Position numbers and translations under genes: made by a program. This document shows positions 12,651 through 24,664 of a stretch of DNA of 64,000 nucleotides, piece after piece. The notes under the pieces are model-generated. The model had not been told where the DNA came from. It was given only the letters and a program-made list of their open reading frames with translations, and did not search any database. The stretch's first letter is position 1. Every line of letters begins with the position of its first letter. This DNA comes from Macrotrachela quadricornifera (taxonomy: Eukaryota > Rotifera > Eurotatoria > Philodinida > Philodinidae): assembly GCA_022393335.1 (NCBI GenBank), contig JAJEKB010018241.1, positions 62,001 to 126,000 on the forward strand, written 5' to 3'.

Positions 12651-13178
12651 TTATTTTGTTTTTTGTTTTGGATGAATATTTTTGTCATTTTTCCAATCTT
12701 TATATCGAAATATTGGAATAAACCAGCCAATAATATTTAATATAATCAGAATCCAATGAATAGAACATAATTCATGTACAATATCATACGATTTTATTTT
12801 AATCAATTCAGTTTCTAATGGTAATACACGTGTAAAAATAAGATATAATATACCAAATAATTGAAAAGCTGCTATAATATCTATTAAATTACGTTTAAAT
12901 GTTGCTTTTTTCGTAAAAATTTCGAATAAATCTTTAATCACACCAATCAAAGATATTGGTATAATAATCATTGTTATAAATAATTGCCACCATTTCCATA
13001 TAGGAGCATCCATTCTGAATACTAAATATGCACGATAAATTTCTGGTTTATTTTCTTGTTTAGCATATATTGATAAACTTAATTCAATTGTTTCAACAGT
13101 TAAAAAATATGTACTTAACAGTACAGAAATAATCAATTCTGATATAGAAAATGATTTTTTATTTTCTGTAGTTGGCAT
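12651..13178 (-). CDS. Four-TM membrane protein, function unknown
   Basis: Single-exon frame of 175 residues starting at an ATG at 13178. I do not recognise the family. Four hydrophobic stretches are visible: roughly residues 13-34 (ISELIISVLLSTYFLTVETI), 63-85 (after WKWW), 100-120 (IDIIAAFQLFGILYLIF) and 140-158 (IHWILIILNIIGWFIPIF). The short N-terminus is polar, and the C-terminus is Lys-rich (KDWKNDKNIHPKQKTK), which suggests a cytoplasmic tail. The even spacing and charged loops are typical of a real small multipass protein. No conserved catalytic motif is seen. Confidence 0.6.
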   Translation of the reverse strand: MPTTENKKSFSISELIISVLLSTYFLTVETIELSLSIYAKQENKPEIYRAYLVFRMDAPIWKWWQLFITMIIIPISLIGVIKDLFEIFTKKATFKRNLIDIIAAFQLFGILYLIFTRVLPLETELIKIKSYDIVHELCSIHWILIILNIIGWFIPIFRYKDWKNDKNIHPKQKTK

Positions 13179-16049
13179 CTATAAGAATAGAATAAAATGT
13201 ATCATTTGAATAAATAACGAAAAGGAAATTATTTACTAGTTTAATAGACGAAATTATGATACTAAATAGTGTCATATATGCAATCGATCTTGATGCATGA
13301 GTCACTTATAAAGGTATGTATGATTATGGTAGAATAAAAAAATATTAAAACATCAGTAATATAGCTCTATGACACATTATTCATATTATATTGATGAATA
13401 GATCTGCTGAAGCTGCGTTAATAATACATTCGATTTTTTTTTCTTTCTACGAAATTTTTATTATTTTCTATAAATACTTTTACAATATTAAATATAGATA
13501 TAGTATGATTTTATATTGACAAACTTGTCTATTCAATTCTCAAGTTTTCAAATTATATGAAAAAAAAACTAAAACAATTGATTTTTAAGATTGACTATAC
13601 TCAATAATAATTTATTGTAATGATGATCTCGATTTCTATTGTTAATTCTATATCTTAACTATCGAAATTTCATTCTTACTTGATTATTTCAGTATATGCA
13701 CATGTTTGTAATATAAAAAGATAAACGAATTTTTCAGTTGTACAGTATGCAAAGTAAAATACAAATAAATATGAAGTATATAGGATGAAGAACGAGTAGA
13801 TTTTCGAAGGATGAATAGTATGAAAATTTTTTTTTTCTTTTTCTCTCTTCACCAAATATTATATTCGTAAAGTAAGAGAAAGAATGAACAAAAAAAGGTG
13901 TCCTTAATATATGTGCCTACACTTTAAGGTATACAAACGTTTTGAGAATATTAGATAACAATATAAAAATAGAAAGATATTTTTCACTTTAAATGAAACA
14001 CAAAATATACTATAAAAAAATACAGTATATGTATGAATTATATAAATAAACATTTCTAATCTATCAAATAATATTATTGCTCTATTATCTAGTTCTCTTT
14101 CATTAGTTCTTAATTATTATTTTTTTTCATATTATTTTTCGAGTTGTTTATTTAATATTTAAAATAAATTTTATCAAATTTGATAAATTGAAATAGTTTC
14201 GATTTCAGTTATTCTTAAGTCTTCGTATAATTTTGTACTTTATACTGTATAATGCACTAAATTATTTTCTATTCTTTCGTTAAAAACAGATCTTTGATTA
14301 TTGCTCATTAAATTATCAAAGTTGATAATATCGAATAAGGGAAACATAAAAATCTATTTCATATCCAAAATTTTCAGTTCCATGTTGAATCTAAACAATT
14401 GTACTCTGAAGGATATATATAGTTTTAGTTTTGTCTTACATTTCTCCACATGTGTTACTAATCCTTCTCTGTATATCGTCACAAAAATATATTATCGTCA
14501 AAATATGATCAAATGTCATGCAATAAATATTTTACTAGTGTTTATAGACTATATTTCATTCTAAGATATGAAAATGGATCAAATAAAATATGTCTATAGT
14601 ATTTTAAAATATGAAACACTAGAAAAAATGATCTATTTTTATAGATTCAGGCATAATTTTTAGAAAAAAAAAGAAAGTATTATTGGAAATCAAAGGAATC
14701 GCCACTAAATTGCACGATCTTTCGTCTCTACCATGTATCGTGAATCTCCGCTTTATGTATCTGTTCTTACTATTCGATTCTTTAGCTAAATAAAATATCT
14801 TTTCCTCATACAAATATACTAAATCTCGAAACGAGAAAAAGAAATTAGTAACATAGATCTTTTAATTAACGATAATGTTAATAAATATTTTCATAAAACA
14901 ATATATGAAATTTTAAAAATTTGAAGCTATAAACACGATACAAAATACATTATCTATCTAAACCAAATCAAAAAGCAATTTGATTTTTATCTTTACTTCT
15001 ATAAAAAGGACAAATTATTTTAATTACCATCATTATTATACTATGTGCAAGTGTCCCAGATTTGTGAGAAATGTAAGGATTTTAACGCAACCATGAATAG
15101 AAAGAATAAAATTTGTTTTTCATAACTGATCTATAAGATGAAAAATAATATTATTCAAGGGGCGTAGCGCTCTAATTTCAAATAGAAGACAATGAATTTT
15201 ATATTAAATAAAAGCTCGTCAAAAATGGGGTCTATTGACACTAAATAGTGAAGGTAATGAATACTCTTTAATGTCAAATTCAGAAAGTATTTTAAAATTT
15301 AATACTTTTTTTGGGCTGAAAAGCTACGATGTTATTAATTGAAAAATCGAGTAAAATGTTTTACTTAAACATTTTTACATAGTTCGATAGAGCTCATCGA
15401 ATTCTACAAAATTGTATATATTTAAAACTTTTTAGGTCAGGTTTTTGCGATAAAAACTTGAAAAAGCTAGTTGGGAAATATTTAAGAAAAACATTTTATT
15501 CGATTTTTTAATTAATGCCATCTTAGTTTTTCAGTCTCAAAAAAGGATGTTCAGAATTTGTCGTTTGAATTTATTGACCAGTAACGAATAATTTTCAATT
15601 TTTGAGGAATATGCAATCTCTCCCATGCGTCTCTTACTTTCACAGATGCTGATTACTAGTTTAGAAAAATTAAATCAGAAATTATATTAACTAATTATGT
15701 TCTACGTTATTATATGAAAATAGTGTTGAATTTTACATAAAAAAATCGAAATCAATTTCTTATTTCATACTTCATTCTTTTGTGCTCGACAGGTAATTTC
15801 TCGTTTACAGCACTAAGTAAAAAGGATTAGATGTCATAATTTTCAATTCTTTATTTGACCTACTTTTTTTGATGGTATAATCACATCGATTAGTCATCTA
15901 AATGCATACAACCACGAATTTATAACGAGTCTGTTGTATAGTAGGTAAATGTTATTGGAAAAAAAAAACTCAACAGGAGAACGAAAATAGTAACATGCAT
16001 ATTGAATGTGAGCAAACGATCATTTCTTTTTTAACATTTTACCTTTAAG
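13179..16049. other. Gene-poor spacer
   Basis: AT-rich stretch with many homopolymer runs. Apart from the foldback element at 15276-15563 I see nothing in it. Short frames at 14301-14564 and 14619-14813 look like chance. Confidence 0.45.
15276..15563. repeat. Foldback (inverted-repeat) element 1
   Basis: Arms at about 15276-15368 and 15481-15563 are imperfect reverse complements; for example ATTAATTGAAAAATCGAG pairs with a near-identical stretch near 15495-15518. The loop is about 110 bp. Loop sequence around GATAGAGCTCATCGAATTC resembles the arms of the larger element at 41301-41780, so the two belong to one family. It is probably a non-autonomous foldback or MITE-like element. Confidence 0.6.
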
Positions 16050-17653
16050 ATGCAATCGTACATTGCTTTACTTTTCTATGTATTACTTGTCATCATGAAT
16101 GAGCAAATAAGAAGTACTGAGAGTGTTTATATTCCCCCGGATGGTTGCACATGGTCTATTTGTAATATAGGAAATATGACATTTGAAATAAAAAATTATT
16201 CACTCGATTGTTATATGTTACAACTTCCACTTGATTATACAAAACCAAATCAGAGTAAAATTTCAATATCAATGACACGTCTCAGACCTTCTAATCTACA
16301 GAATAGAACCAACAATACTCTATTCATTCTAACTGGTGGACCAGGTCAATCTGGATGGTCTTTTATATCAATAGCAGCATTACTTTTTCCAGATAATTAT
16401 GGTATAACTTATATTCTTCCTGATCATCGTGGTACTGGATTATCAAGTCCTTTAGCCTGTGATGATAATGGTTCATAAAATGTAACTGCTGCTTGTATCC
16501 CTTATCTCATATCTCGATGGACTATTGAACGTTTAAATCAATTTTCAATTACTGCAGCTGCACATGATATTGCTGTTCAAATTCAATATTATCAATCAAT
16601 ATCACCTGGTCGAATATCCATTTATGGTACAATGTGGCTCGATCGTATTCTTCAAATATATCCAAATCTTGTTCAATCGGCTATAATGGATAGTGTAATC
16701 AATCCATTATTATTTTCTCTAAGTCAATATGATCTTTGGGCATCATCTATTGCTACACGATTTTTTACATATTGTCAATTTCAAATTGAATGTAATAAAT
16801 ATTTTCCAGCTTATGAACCACCTCATATGATGTTAGTACGATTACTTCATGAATTAGATGAAAATAAACAAACTTGTGTAAATAATTATTTGTCAAAGTA
16901 TCAATTAACTGCAGCAAAACTTCGTAGTATATTCTTTAATATGATTGGATCGAGTGGTCGGTATTTTGATAGTACTGTAACTCCAACTATCATCTTTCGT
17001 CTTAATCGTTGTAATGAAGAAGATGTTACAGTATTGAACTTTTTCTTCCAAAAAACCTTTGGATCAGAAGCAACTACAGCAGAAATTCTTTCATCACCAT
17101 TACTTGTTTCTCTCGTACTTGCATATCATATTCAACAGTCAGAACTTTGGCTACCTGTAAATCATGATGAAGTTAATGAGACAGTATTATCAATTTGGTA
17201 TAATTCAACCATAATTGGTAAGGGTGATGCTCTTAAATATATTTTGTTACGTTCACAATGGCCTAAATATCCACTCTTGATTTTGCTGTTCAACTCTTAT
17301 CAATAACAGGAAAAACGCGAACACTCTATACTTTTCCAATAGTTGGTCATGTTATAATTGGTTTAGCGACAAGTTCATTGGATTGTCCAATTCAATTGAT
17401 CTTTTCATGGGCATTTCCTGATCTATTTCCACAAGAATGGAGTGATTCAACATGCATTCAAGAATATCCTACAACAATTGATTTTATTGGAGCTACCGAA
17501 CCAGGACAAATACTCTCATTGCACTACTTAAACATATCAAAACCGTTTGGCAATATTAATTTAAATTCTCTTCCTAATTCAAGTTTTTATCTGACATATT
17601 CTTTCGAATTAATGATTTATATTACTTTACTTTTCATACTATATTTATTCTAG
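16050..17653 (+). pseudogene. Secreted S33-type alpha/beta-hydrolase (tripeptidyl-aminopeptidase-like), inactivated
   Basis: The frame opens with a signal peptide (MQSYIALLFYVLLVIM). Alpha/beta-hydrolase hallmarks of peptidase family S33 follow: the oxyanion loop GGPGQSGW and the DHRGTGLSSP strand/turn. Lesions: a TAA at 16476-16478; loss of the nucleophile elbow, where ISIYGTMWLDR stands in place of the usual G-x-S-x-G; and a frameshift near 17278, where the segment that normally carries the catalytic Asp is also missing. The frame resumes as DFAVQLLSITGKTRTLYTFP with the presumed catalytic His in VGHVIIG, and ends with a hydrophobic C-terminus (possible membrane or GPI signal). With Ser and Asp gone it cannot be an active peptidase. 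The remainder still reads well, so inactivation looks fairly recent. Confidence 0.8.
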
Positions 17654-19025
17654 CAATGATACACCATTATATGAATCGATCAATTTTTAAATCAACAAAT
17701 GATAAACTTTCTCTCATTACAGTATTATATTAAGATCAAAATCTTTTTCACGAATAGACGAGATCATTAAGACGTAAAATCATGCTTCTATAAGAATTCA
17801 ATCTGATCTTTCATATTTCATCATTCGAATTCTCAAAAGTCTATTTCTCTCTTACAAAAATCCATTTTTACGAAGAACTTGACTTGCGTTCAAACGCATT
17901 TTTAGCAAAAACCCTTCTCCAGTGAAAAATTCGAAGCGTCTGAATGCGTAAGTATTTCAATAAGATATACTTTTTTCGACATTAAGATATTTAACACTTA
18001 ATATTTCAATCTTTATCTTTCTACAAAAAAATGATATCGGATGTTCCAAAATGTTTTGCCAATATTTTATTTTACATAAATTATGCAAGTGAGAAAATAT
18101 CTAAGATTCCTTCAAATTCAGACAAGATTCTCTTTTATTGAAACAATCTTAGCAGAATTGCAATAGAGAGTAAAAGAATTTTGATTAATAAATAGAAAAA
18201 CAAGAATTTAGAAAGAATAATATCAAGGTCATTGACTAATGATTCAATGACTATTAAAAGAATTATATTTTATAAATGATTATATTTATTGTCATTAATG
18301 ATATTAATTTTACATTAATGTTACTAAATTCACTACTGTTGTAAATTGCATTCTTGCTATTTTTAACATCAATGTAATTAATTTATGTTATTATTTGTAT
18401 CATCGTTGTTTTATATATATATATATGAAAAACAAAATAAATTTATATGATAACAAGCATCTTTGTTTTTATGTCAATTCATGTGATATAATAACATATA
18501 TTTTTCATTTTATTTTTGTAATATTGTTTATCAGTCATGATAGTTAGTTGAAAATAGGATGATAAAAATACAAATATTATTTATTTAGTTCATAGAAAAA
18601 AAAAAAGACGTTTTCTTATTTTTTAAAAATAACTTTCTCAATGATCATATATGATTGCAAGGTAGAATAGATACAATCTAAATAATTGACTATTGCATTT
18701 CAATCTGATATCCTTCATATTTACATATATACAGCGTAGGAATATCGTCATTACATCATTCTTTAACGTATGTTTACCTACTCACTATTCCCAGGTATGA
18801 CTTATTAATTGAAAGAACGCAAAAAAAACACACCATCATCTACATAAATTAGAACTGACAGGAAAAAAAAAAGATTATTCAAAGTTGCTCTTCATTCACT
18901 ACCTACTATACCAATATATATATACATATATAAACCACCTATATAGAATGATTGAAATTTATCACGTGTATAATAATTATTAATACGAATATATACATTG
19001 ATCATTAATTTTGTCTACAACAAAT
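17654..19025. other. Spacer upstream of the TIR gene
   Basis: AT-rich, with TA-repeats near 18415 and 18916. No gene seen. Confidence 0.4.
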
Positions 19026-22000
19026 ATGGGTTCTCCAGCATACTGTTTCTATTATGATTTTCCAAGATATATTAATTTTAATTATAATTATTGTTATTTT
19101 CCAACATTAATTCAACCTTATTCTTTTATTAATCAAGGAAATAAAGAAGAAAATAAACGAAAATTAAAATCTATGTTAGATAATTGTGCTCATAAATTTC
19201 GTCATAAAATTAAACGTAAAACTGATACAGATGTTATTACAATAAATAATATTATAGAAGAAATAAATCAAATTCCATCATCAACATTAGGTTCTATAAC
19301 ATCACATAAATTTTATATAACTATTCAAGATTTATTACGAGATTTATTAAATGATTTACATTTAAATTATAAATTAAATCAAAGTGAAACAAATCTTTTA
19401 CATAATTGTATTCTTTTTTTTAATCGTCTTATTAATTCTGTTGAAGATGTTACATTATTAAAATCATGGTTATTTGATCCATCATTAATTAATACTATAT
19501 CAAATGGTATTAATAATATAAAACAACTTATTATTAAAGATAAAGAAAAATATAATTTTAAAGAATTTATACATCTTATTAATATATTTAATAAATATTA
19601 TAAACAATCATCATTTGAATTAAAAAATGATGAAAAATTTAATCAATTATTTGAAGCAACAATGAATTGTCTTTTATCATCAAATTATGATCAAATATTT
19701 CGTAGATTAAAATCGAATTCAAATTATTTTACAACTGAAGAAAAATTTTTTCTTATACAATGTCCTTCATTTATTATATCAAATAATAATAATAATAATA
19801 ATACAAATTTACAAACAATTAAAATAAAAGAACAAATATTACAAACAATGATACCACGTTATGCATCTATACTTGATAAACATATTAAAACAATAGATAA
19901 ATGGAATACATCAATAATTCGTGCTATTAATTATCTTTTATTAACAGTTATTTATGCTAAAGGTTATTATACACCATATGCAAATGGTCAACCAATACAA
20001 TGGCTTATTGATCATATTATATGTATAATTAAAGAAGCAAATATAATTGAAAAAATTGATGAAAATTCTTTAACACCTCAAACAATTTTAATAGATTCAG
20101 CTATTAAAACACTTGTTGAATTTGTTCATGAACCTGATTTACTTGTTTATATAAAACAATTAGATATAACATTAATACTTCAAAAATTAGTTGATTTACC
20201 ATATGAATCAATTATTTATCATGTTTATATATTACTTTCATATATAATGACTGAAGATAATATAAAATCATCGGAAAAAGAATCTGGTCGTTTACTTTCA
20301 AATATATTAGATTCATTAAGAAAAAATATTAAATTACTTTCAGAAAAAGATGAAAATATTGAAAATATTAAACATGATATTGCTTTATTACTTGAAGCAG
20401 TTCAAGGTAATAAATACATTTTTGTTTTTTCTCTTTCTCGTAGAGAAGAGTCCAGTAAACATAAATTGTTTGCCTGTTCGCAGGGTCAAAAAAACATTGG
20501 AGATCGATTTTTCGAAAAAGACATTTCTAGAGGTATTTCGATACGGGGAATCCGAATCTGAGGTTAGTTTTATAAATGAATAGCTTGACGGTAGTTTAGA
20601 AACACGATTTCTACGAGAATGAACCAAGCGAGTCTTTAGACGAGCGCTACTTGTTTCTTTAATATTTTTTTTTGTATAAAAAGGTTTTGTTCAACATGAT
20701 CAAATGAAAAGTGAAATATTAAAACAAAACGCATTAACATTATTAATTGATAGTTGTGATTATTTACATAATACATCAAAAAGATTATTACTTGATTCAC
20801 TTGGTTCAATATCATTTGATAAAGAAGCAGCACAAATGATACGTGAAAATACACAATTTATTAATTCAATTGAAAATATTCAAAGTACATCAAATAATGG
20901 TATTAAAAAAGCAGCAGAAAATATTATTTGGAATGTAATTAAAGGTATTAAGAATAAGAATATATTTATAAGAGAATGTAGTTTTTTTTTTGTAGAACCT
21001 GAATATCGTGAGAAAGTAGTTGAAAGAGAACAAAAAACAACACAAGTGGAATTTACAGATAGAAAAAAAGAAGTATCAACAAAACGTATATATGAATATG
21101 ATTTTATGATATCATATTGTCATGTTGATAAAGAACTTGTTTGTAAAATTCAAGAATTTCTTGTTGAACAAGGTTTTAAAGTTTGGTTTGATCGTGATAA
21201 TATGTATGGACCTGGTAAATAATTTATTTATAATCTAATTATATAATCTTTTTGTCAATATTTTAGCAATGCAAGCAATGGCAGATGCTGTAGAAAATAG
21301 TGAATTTATAATAATGTGTTTATCTGATTCATATAAACGTAGTGTTTATTGTCAAGTTGAAGCTGAATATGCATTTAATTGTAAAAGATTTTTATTACCA
21401 ATTATTGTACGTCATGGTTATAGACCTGATGGTTGGTTAGGTCTTTTATTAGGTAGTAGAATATATATAAATTTTGCACGATTTGAATTTAATAAAGCAT
21501 GTCAATTACTTCTTAATGAAGTTAAATTACAACGAAAAAATCATCGACTTAATTTAAAAGGTATTAATCCAGAAGATATGCAAGGTCATTTAGAACCCTT
21601 AACACCTAAAACAAAATCAAATGTAAAACAATTTGAATTAACAAATGAATATATTAATCGTGATACAAGTAAATTTAATTATCGTTCAATACCATTATCT
21701 TTATGGACACATAAAGATATATTAGATTTTTTATATGATACAAATCTTCATTTAATGATGCCATTATGTGAATCAATGACTGGTTATGGTTTAATTAAAT
21801 TATTTAAAATTTGTCAAGAAAACCCAAGTGAATTTTATAATCAATTAAATAATGAATTAAATACACAATTTAATGGTTTAAATTTACCACTAGCAATATT
21901 TACACAATTTCTGGGTGAAATTGATCGATTAATTGGTTCATATACAAGAAATATTGAACCTATTCCACCAAAACCTAAAACTCCACCACCATTACCACCA

Positions 22001-22366
22001 CCTTCAGTTCTTGTTAAAAATATTATTGTTCCTCCTTCTGCTCCGTCATCATTACCAAGACGATTTTCAGCACCAGCACCAGCACCACTTCTACCATCTC
22101 CACAGAATACAATATCTTCAACATATACAACAACACAAACAACACATGATATACAATTTATTGGAGAAAATTCTAATCAAATTGATTCATTTATTCAATC
22201 ATCAGAAATTATTTCATCGATTCTTCCTGAACAAACAGAATATGATGAATCTACATTGAATTTTACTAATGAAACATCGTATCAATATTCACAAACTAAT
22301 GTTACTCCATATCAAAGTTCATATGAATATGATACACAATTTGTAACACAAACATATGTTTTATAA
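19026..22366 (+). CDS. Helical-repeat / TIR / SAM-like protein (four exons)
   Basis: Exons 19026-20406, 20684-20944, 20996-21214 and 21267-22366 join in phase to about 986 residues. The start is the first in-frame ATG (19026); the frame upstream has only a TTG. Residues about 60-545 are Leu/Ile-rich and helical, probably an armadillo-type fold (inference). The TIR domain runs about 581-720: YDFMISYCHVDKELV, a WFDRDNMYG BB-loop region, then ENSEFIIMCLSDSYKRS. In CQVEAEYAF, E652 matches the catalytic Glu of NAD-cleaving TIR domains such as SARM1. Residues about 762-850 (SLWTHKDILDFLYDTNL onward) look SAM-like. The tail is proline-rich, then Gln/Thr/Ser-rich. Intron 2 (20945-20995, 51 bp) is in frame, so it could be retained. 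Intron 1 holds a dispersed repeat. A role in NAD cleavage or innate signalling is inference. Confidence 0.82.
20425..20655 (+). repeat. Dispersed repeat inside TIR-gene intron 1
   Basis: It starts with CTCTTTCTCGTAGAGAAGAG, itself nearly palindromic, and ends near CGCTACTTGT. The same beginning and end occur at about 44151-44510, where the middle is longer. Intron 1 is 277 bp against 51 and 52 bp for the next two, so the repeat accounts for its size. Confidence 0.7.
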
Positions 22367-23649
22367 ATGAATAAAGAAAAAAAAATTCATATTAAATTAT
22401 TCATTTTGTAAAATAAGAAGTAGAATAATAGATGAATTTAGGAGAGTTTTGTACATCATTTAAAAACAAAATAGTAAATCATCGATAGCTATACTTTATG
22501 TTCACTATACACAATAGAGATCGTCACAGGGCACATTTTTTTGCCCTGAAAGCATTGAAATTTAATCTCAACTGTAGGATGAGCTCATAACTGCAGAAAA
22601 ATAAGATATATACCAAGGAATATAGAGATTCTGACTGACTAAACGCTATCGTCTTCAACATTTGAAGACTTTAGTTGCCACTTACCAAGAGATTGCAATT
22701 TATTTTCTATTTACTATAAATAATTTTGATGCGATAACCGCGGTTGAATTTTTCAGAAGTGAAGAGAGTCGTATTGCACAATAATAAATCCGAATGAGTA
22801 TCGAATCCATTTATCTTCGTAAAAGGATTTCAAACAAACTAATGTGAAAAATTAACAGGGCAAAAAAAAAGATTGTCGTGCACTGATGACGGTCTCTGAT
22901 ACGTAAGTATGATTTCTTTTCTTTTTTCAATACATATATACTTAATCATGGCATAAATTAGTGATTTAAAAAAGCATCATATCTCAATATTACATTATTG
23001 GAACAAAAGCATACGATCTACTCATGATATTCATCGAGAAATAAATAAATTCATTTAAACATGGAAGTGAAAATGGTCGACTACCTGTACTTACGAGGAA
23101 GTCACTTCAACTGTCAAATCGCTTTTGGGCTCGGACCATGTGTATAAACTAGATCCCAAAAGAATAATTCTGAGTGACAATATTTTGGCCTGAGATTCTG
23201 CTCATAGATAAATTTCATAATGACTCTCACTCACCTTATATTTTCATCCAAGCAATCAATGAAAAGTAAGTCTGTCGAAAGAAAATCGTACATCTCATAT
23301 AAATAATATATGAAAATTTAATTAAATGATGCTATAGGCTTTTCCTTTCTAATAACAATCTTTTGTTAACGGATCAGCGTTTTTGTTATCAAGACTAAAC
23401 GATAAATTATGCTTTTCTAGCATATTCTATAAAATTAATTATTCTTTTTTTTTTTATAGAACTTACATTCATTATCATTTTTTGAATATAAAATCTTAGA
23501 AAACTCCTATATAATGTATTAAAGAAAGAAAGAAAAATAGGACCTAGAAAACTTTAGATAAATAGATTGTAAATTAGTATGTAGTTTGACATTGAAACTA
23601 ATAGCATCACCACAAAAAAAACGTTTTAAAAGGGATTTAGTCTCCCTGA
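22367..23649. other. Spacer downstream of the TIR gene
   Basis: No gene seen. A 13-bp inverted repeat (TTTTTTTGCCCTG at about 22538-22550 and its complement at 22856-22868) encloses about 330 bp and may be a small non-autonomous element. Confidence 0.35.
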
Positions 23650-23859
23650 TCATGTCTGTAGAGAAAGTAGAATCTTTTTACTCGCTTTTTGTTTTACAGA
23701 ATCTCGTATCTTTGTTAAGTAAGTTTTGATTGTTTGGTTGAAAGACTGAACTCTCTCGAGATTCAATTTAAACACATCTGTACTTACATAGAAAATAAAA
23801 ATGCAAACTGACGCAATAAGTAATGATTTGAAAGCAACTCGAACGTTCTCATTATTCAT
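23650..23859 (-). other. Possible signal-anchor exon, unrecognised
   Basis: Open frame of 69 residues starting with ATG at 23859. It has a short cytoplasmic-like start (MNNENVRVAFK), one hydrophobic segment (SLLIASVCIFIFYVS) and then a polar, Lys-rich stem. This layout is typical of the first exon of type II membrane proteins such as Golgi glycosyltransferases. No catalytic domain follows on this strand, so it would be an orphan exon or a chance frame. Confidence 0.25.
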
Positions 23860-24129
23860 TTTATTTGTACGTTAATTTTTTAATTTTATAATATTTTGAT
23901 AAGTTATCATCTTATTATTTTTATGAAATTTGTTCAAGAAAAAAACAAACAATATCAATAAATTATAAAATTAAAACAATCTTGAAGTCTCAAACAATAG
24001 CAAAAAATACCTTTAAACGTCAAAAAAAAAACATGTGCTTCAAAAATATTTCGTCAGAATCTCAATGAATGAAGACAATAGTGTTAAGTGACAACATTAT
24101 ATATACACTATCTCTTTCTCTCACTCTCA

Positions 24130-24211
24130 TGACGTCATGTATGTTCTTCCATCATGCCGTATGGGTTCTTCTAGGCCGTTCTTGTGAATCTTATTCAACA
24201 CCTATATAAAG
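24130..24211 (+). promoter_or_regulatory. CRE-like palindrome and TATA box, possible promoter
   Basis: TGACGTCA at 24130-24137 matches the ATF/CREB consensus exactly, and TATATAAAG lies at 24203-24211. An ATG follows at 24286, but its reading frame does not look like a conserved protein, so the transcript is unknown. Confidence 0.25.
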
Positions 24212-24664
24212 TTCAACTAAACCGCTAAAAATACGAAAGATTCCTGCGTACAAGATAAAAAAAAGGACGAAGTTTTCTTAATATCATGGCTCTAGGGAAT
24301 CAAATTTCCATTATACCTTCGAAAATGTTGCTCCATCCTAGGACGGGGCGAGAACGGTCCTGCATCCTGTCGAGATCTGTTTCGTATCTTGTAGAAAGAA
24401 AAAAATATATATATATTATTAAGATATTGTCTTTATTGATTGATAATGACGTTAGAAAAATTTTTTTTTGTTTATTGATTATAATCTTTTGCATTTTCAA
24501 TTGTAGAAAATATCTATTGTTGCTAATACCAATAGATTATATTGTATTTCATGAAATTCTAGTAACAGATCTAATAGATATGTTAATAAAAATTTTTTTT
24601 TTCATCTTTATTTTGATAAAATAAAAATCTTATAGAAATAATAAATAGATAATGTTTATTAGTT

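Noticed and set aside
21933..22259. Plus-strand His/Gln-rich frame
   Set aside because: Out-of-frame shadow of the Pro-rich tail of the TIR protein.
22676..22700. ACTTACCAAGAG resembling the end of the bdelloid spliced leader
   Set aside because: Only 12 bases match what I recall of the leader, the 5' part does not fit, and no downstream Sm-site structure was evident.
24286..24624. Plus-strand frame of 112 codons after the CRE/TATA pair
   Set aside because: Only the first 35 residues are not low-complexity; the rest is an A/T-driven hydrophobic run with no family signature.
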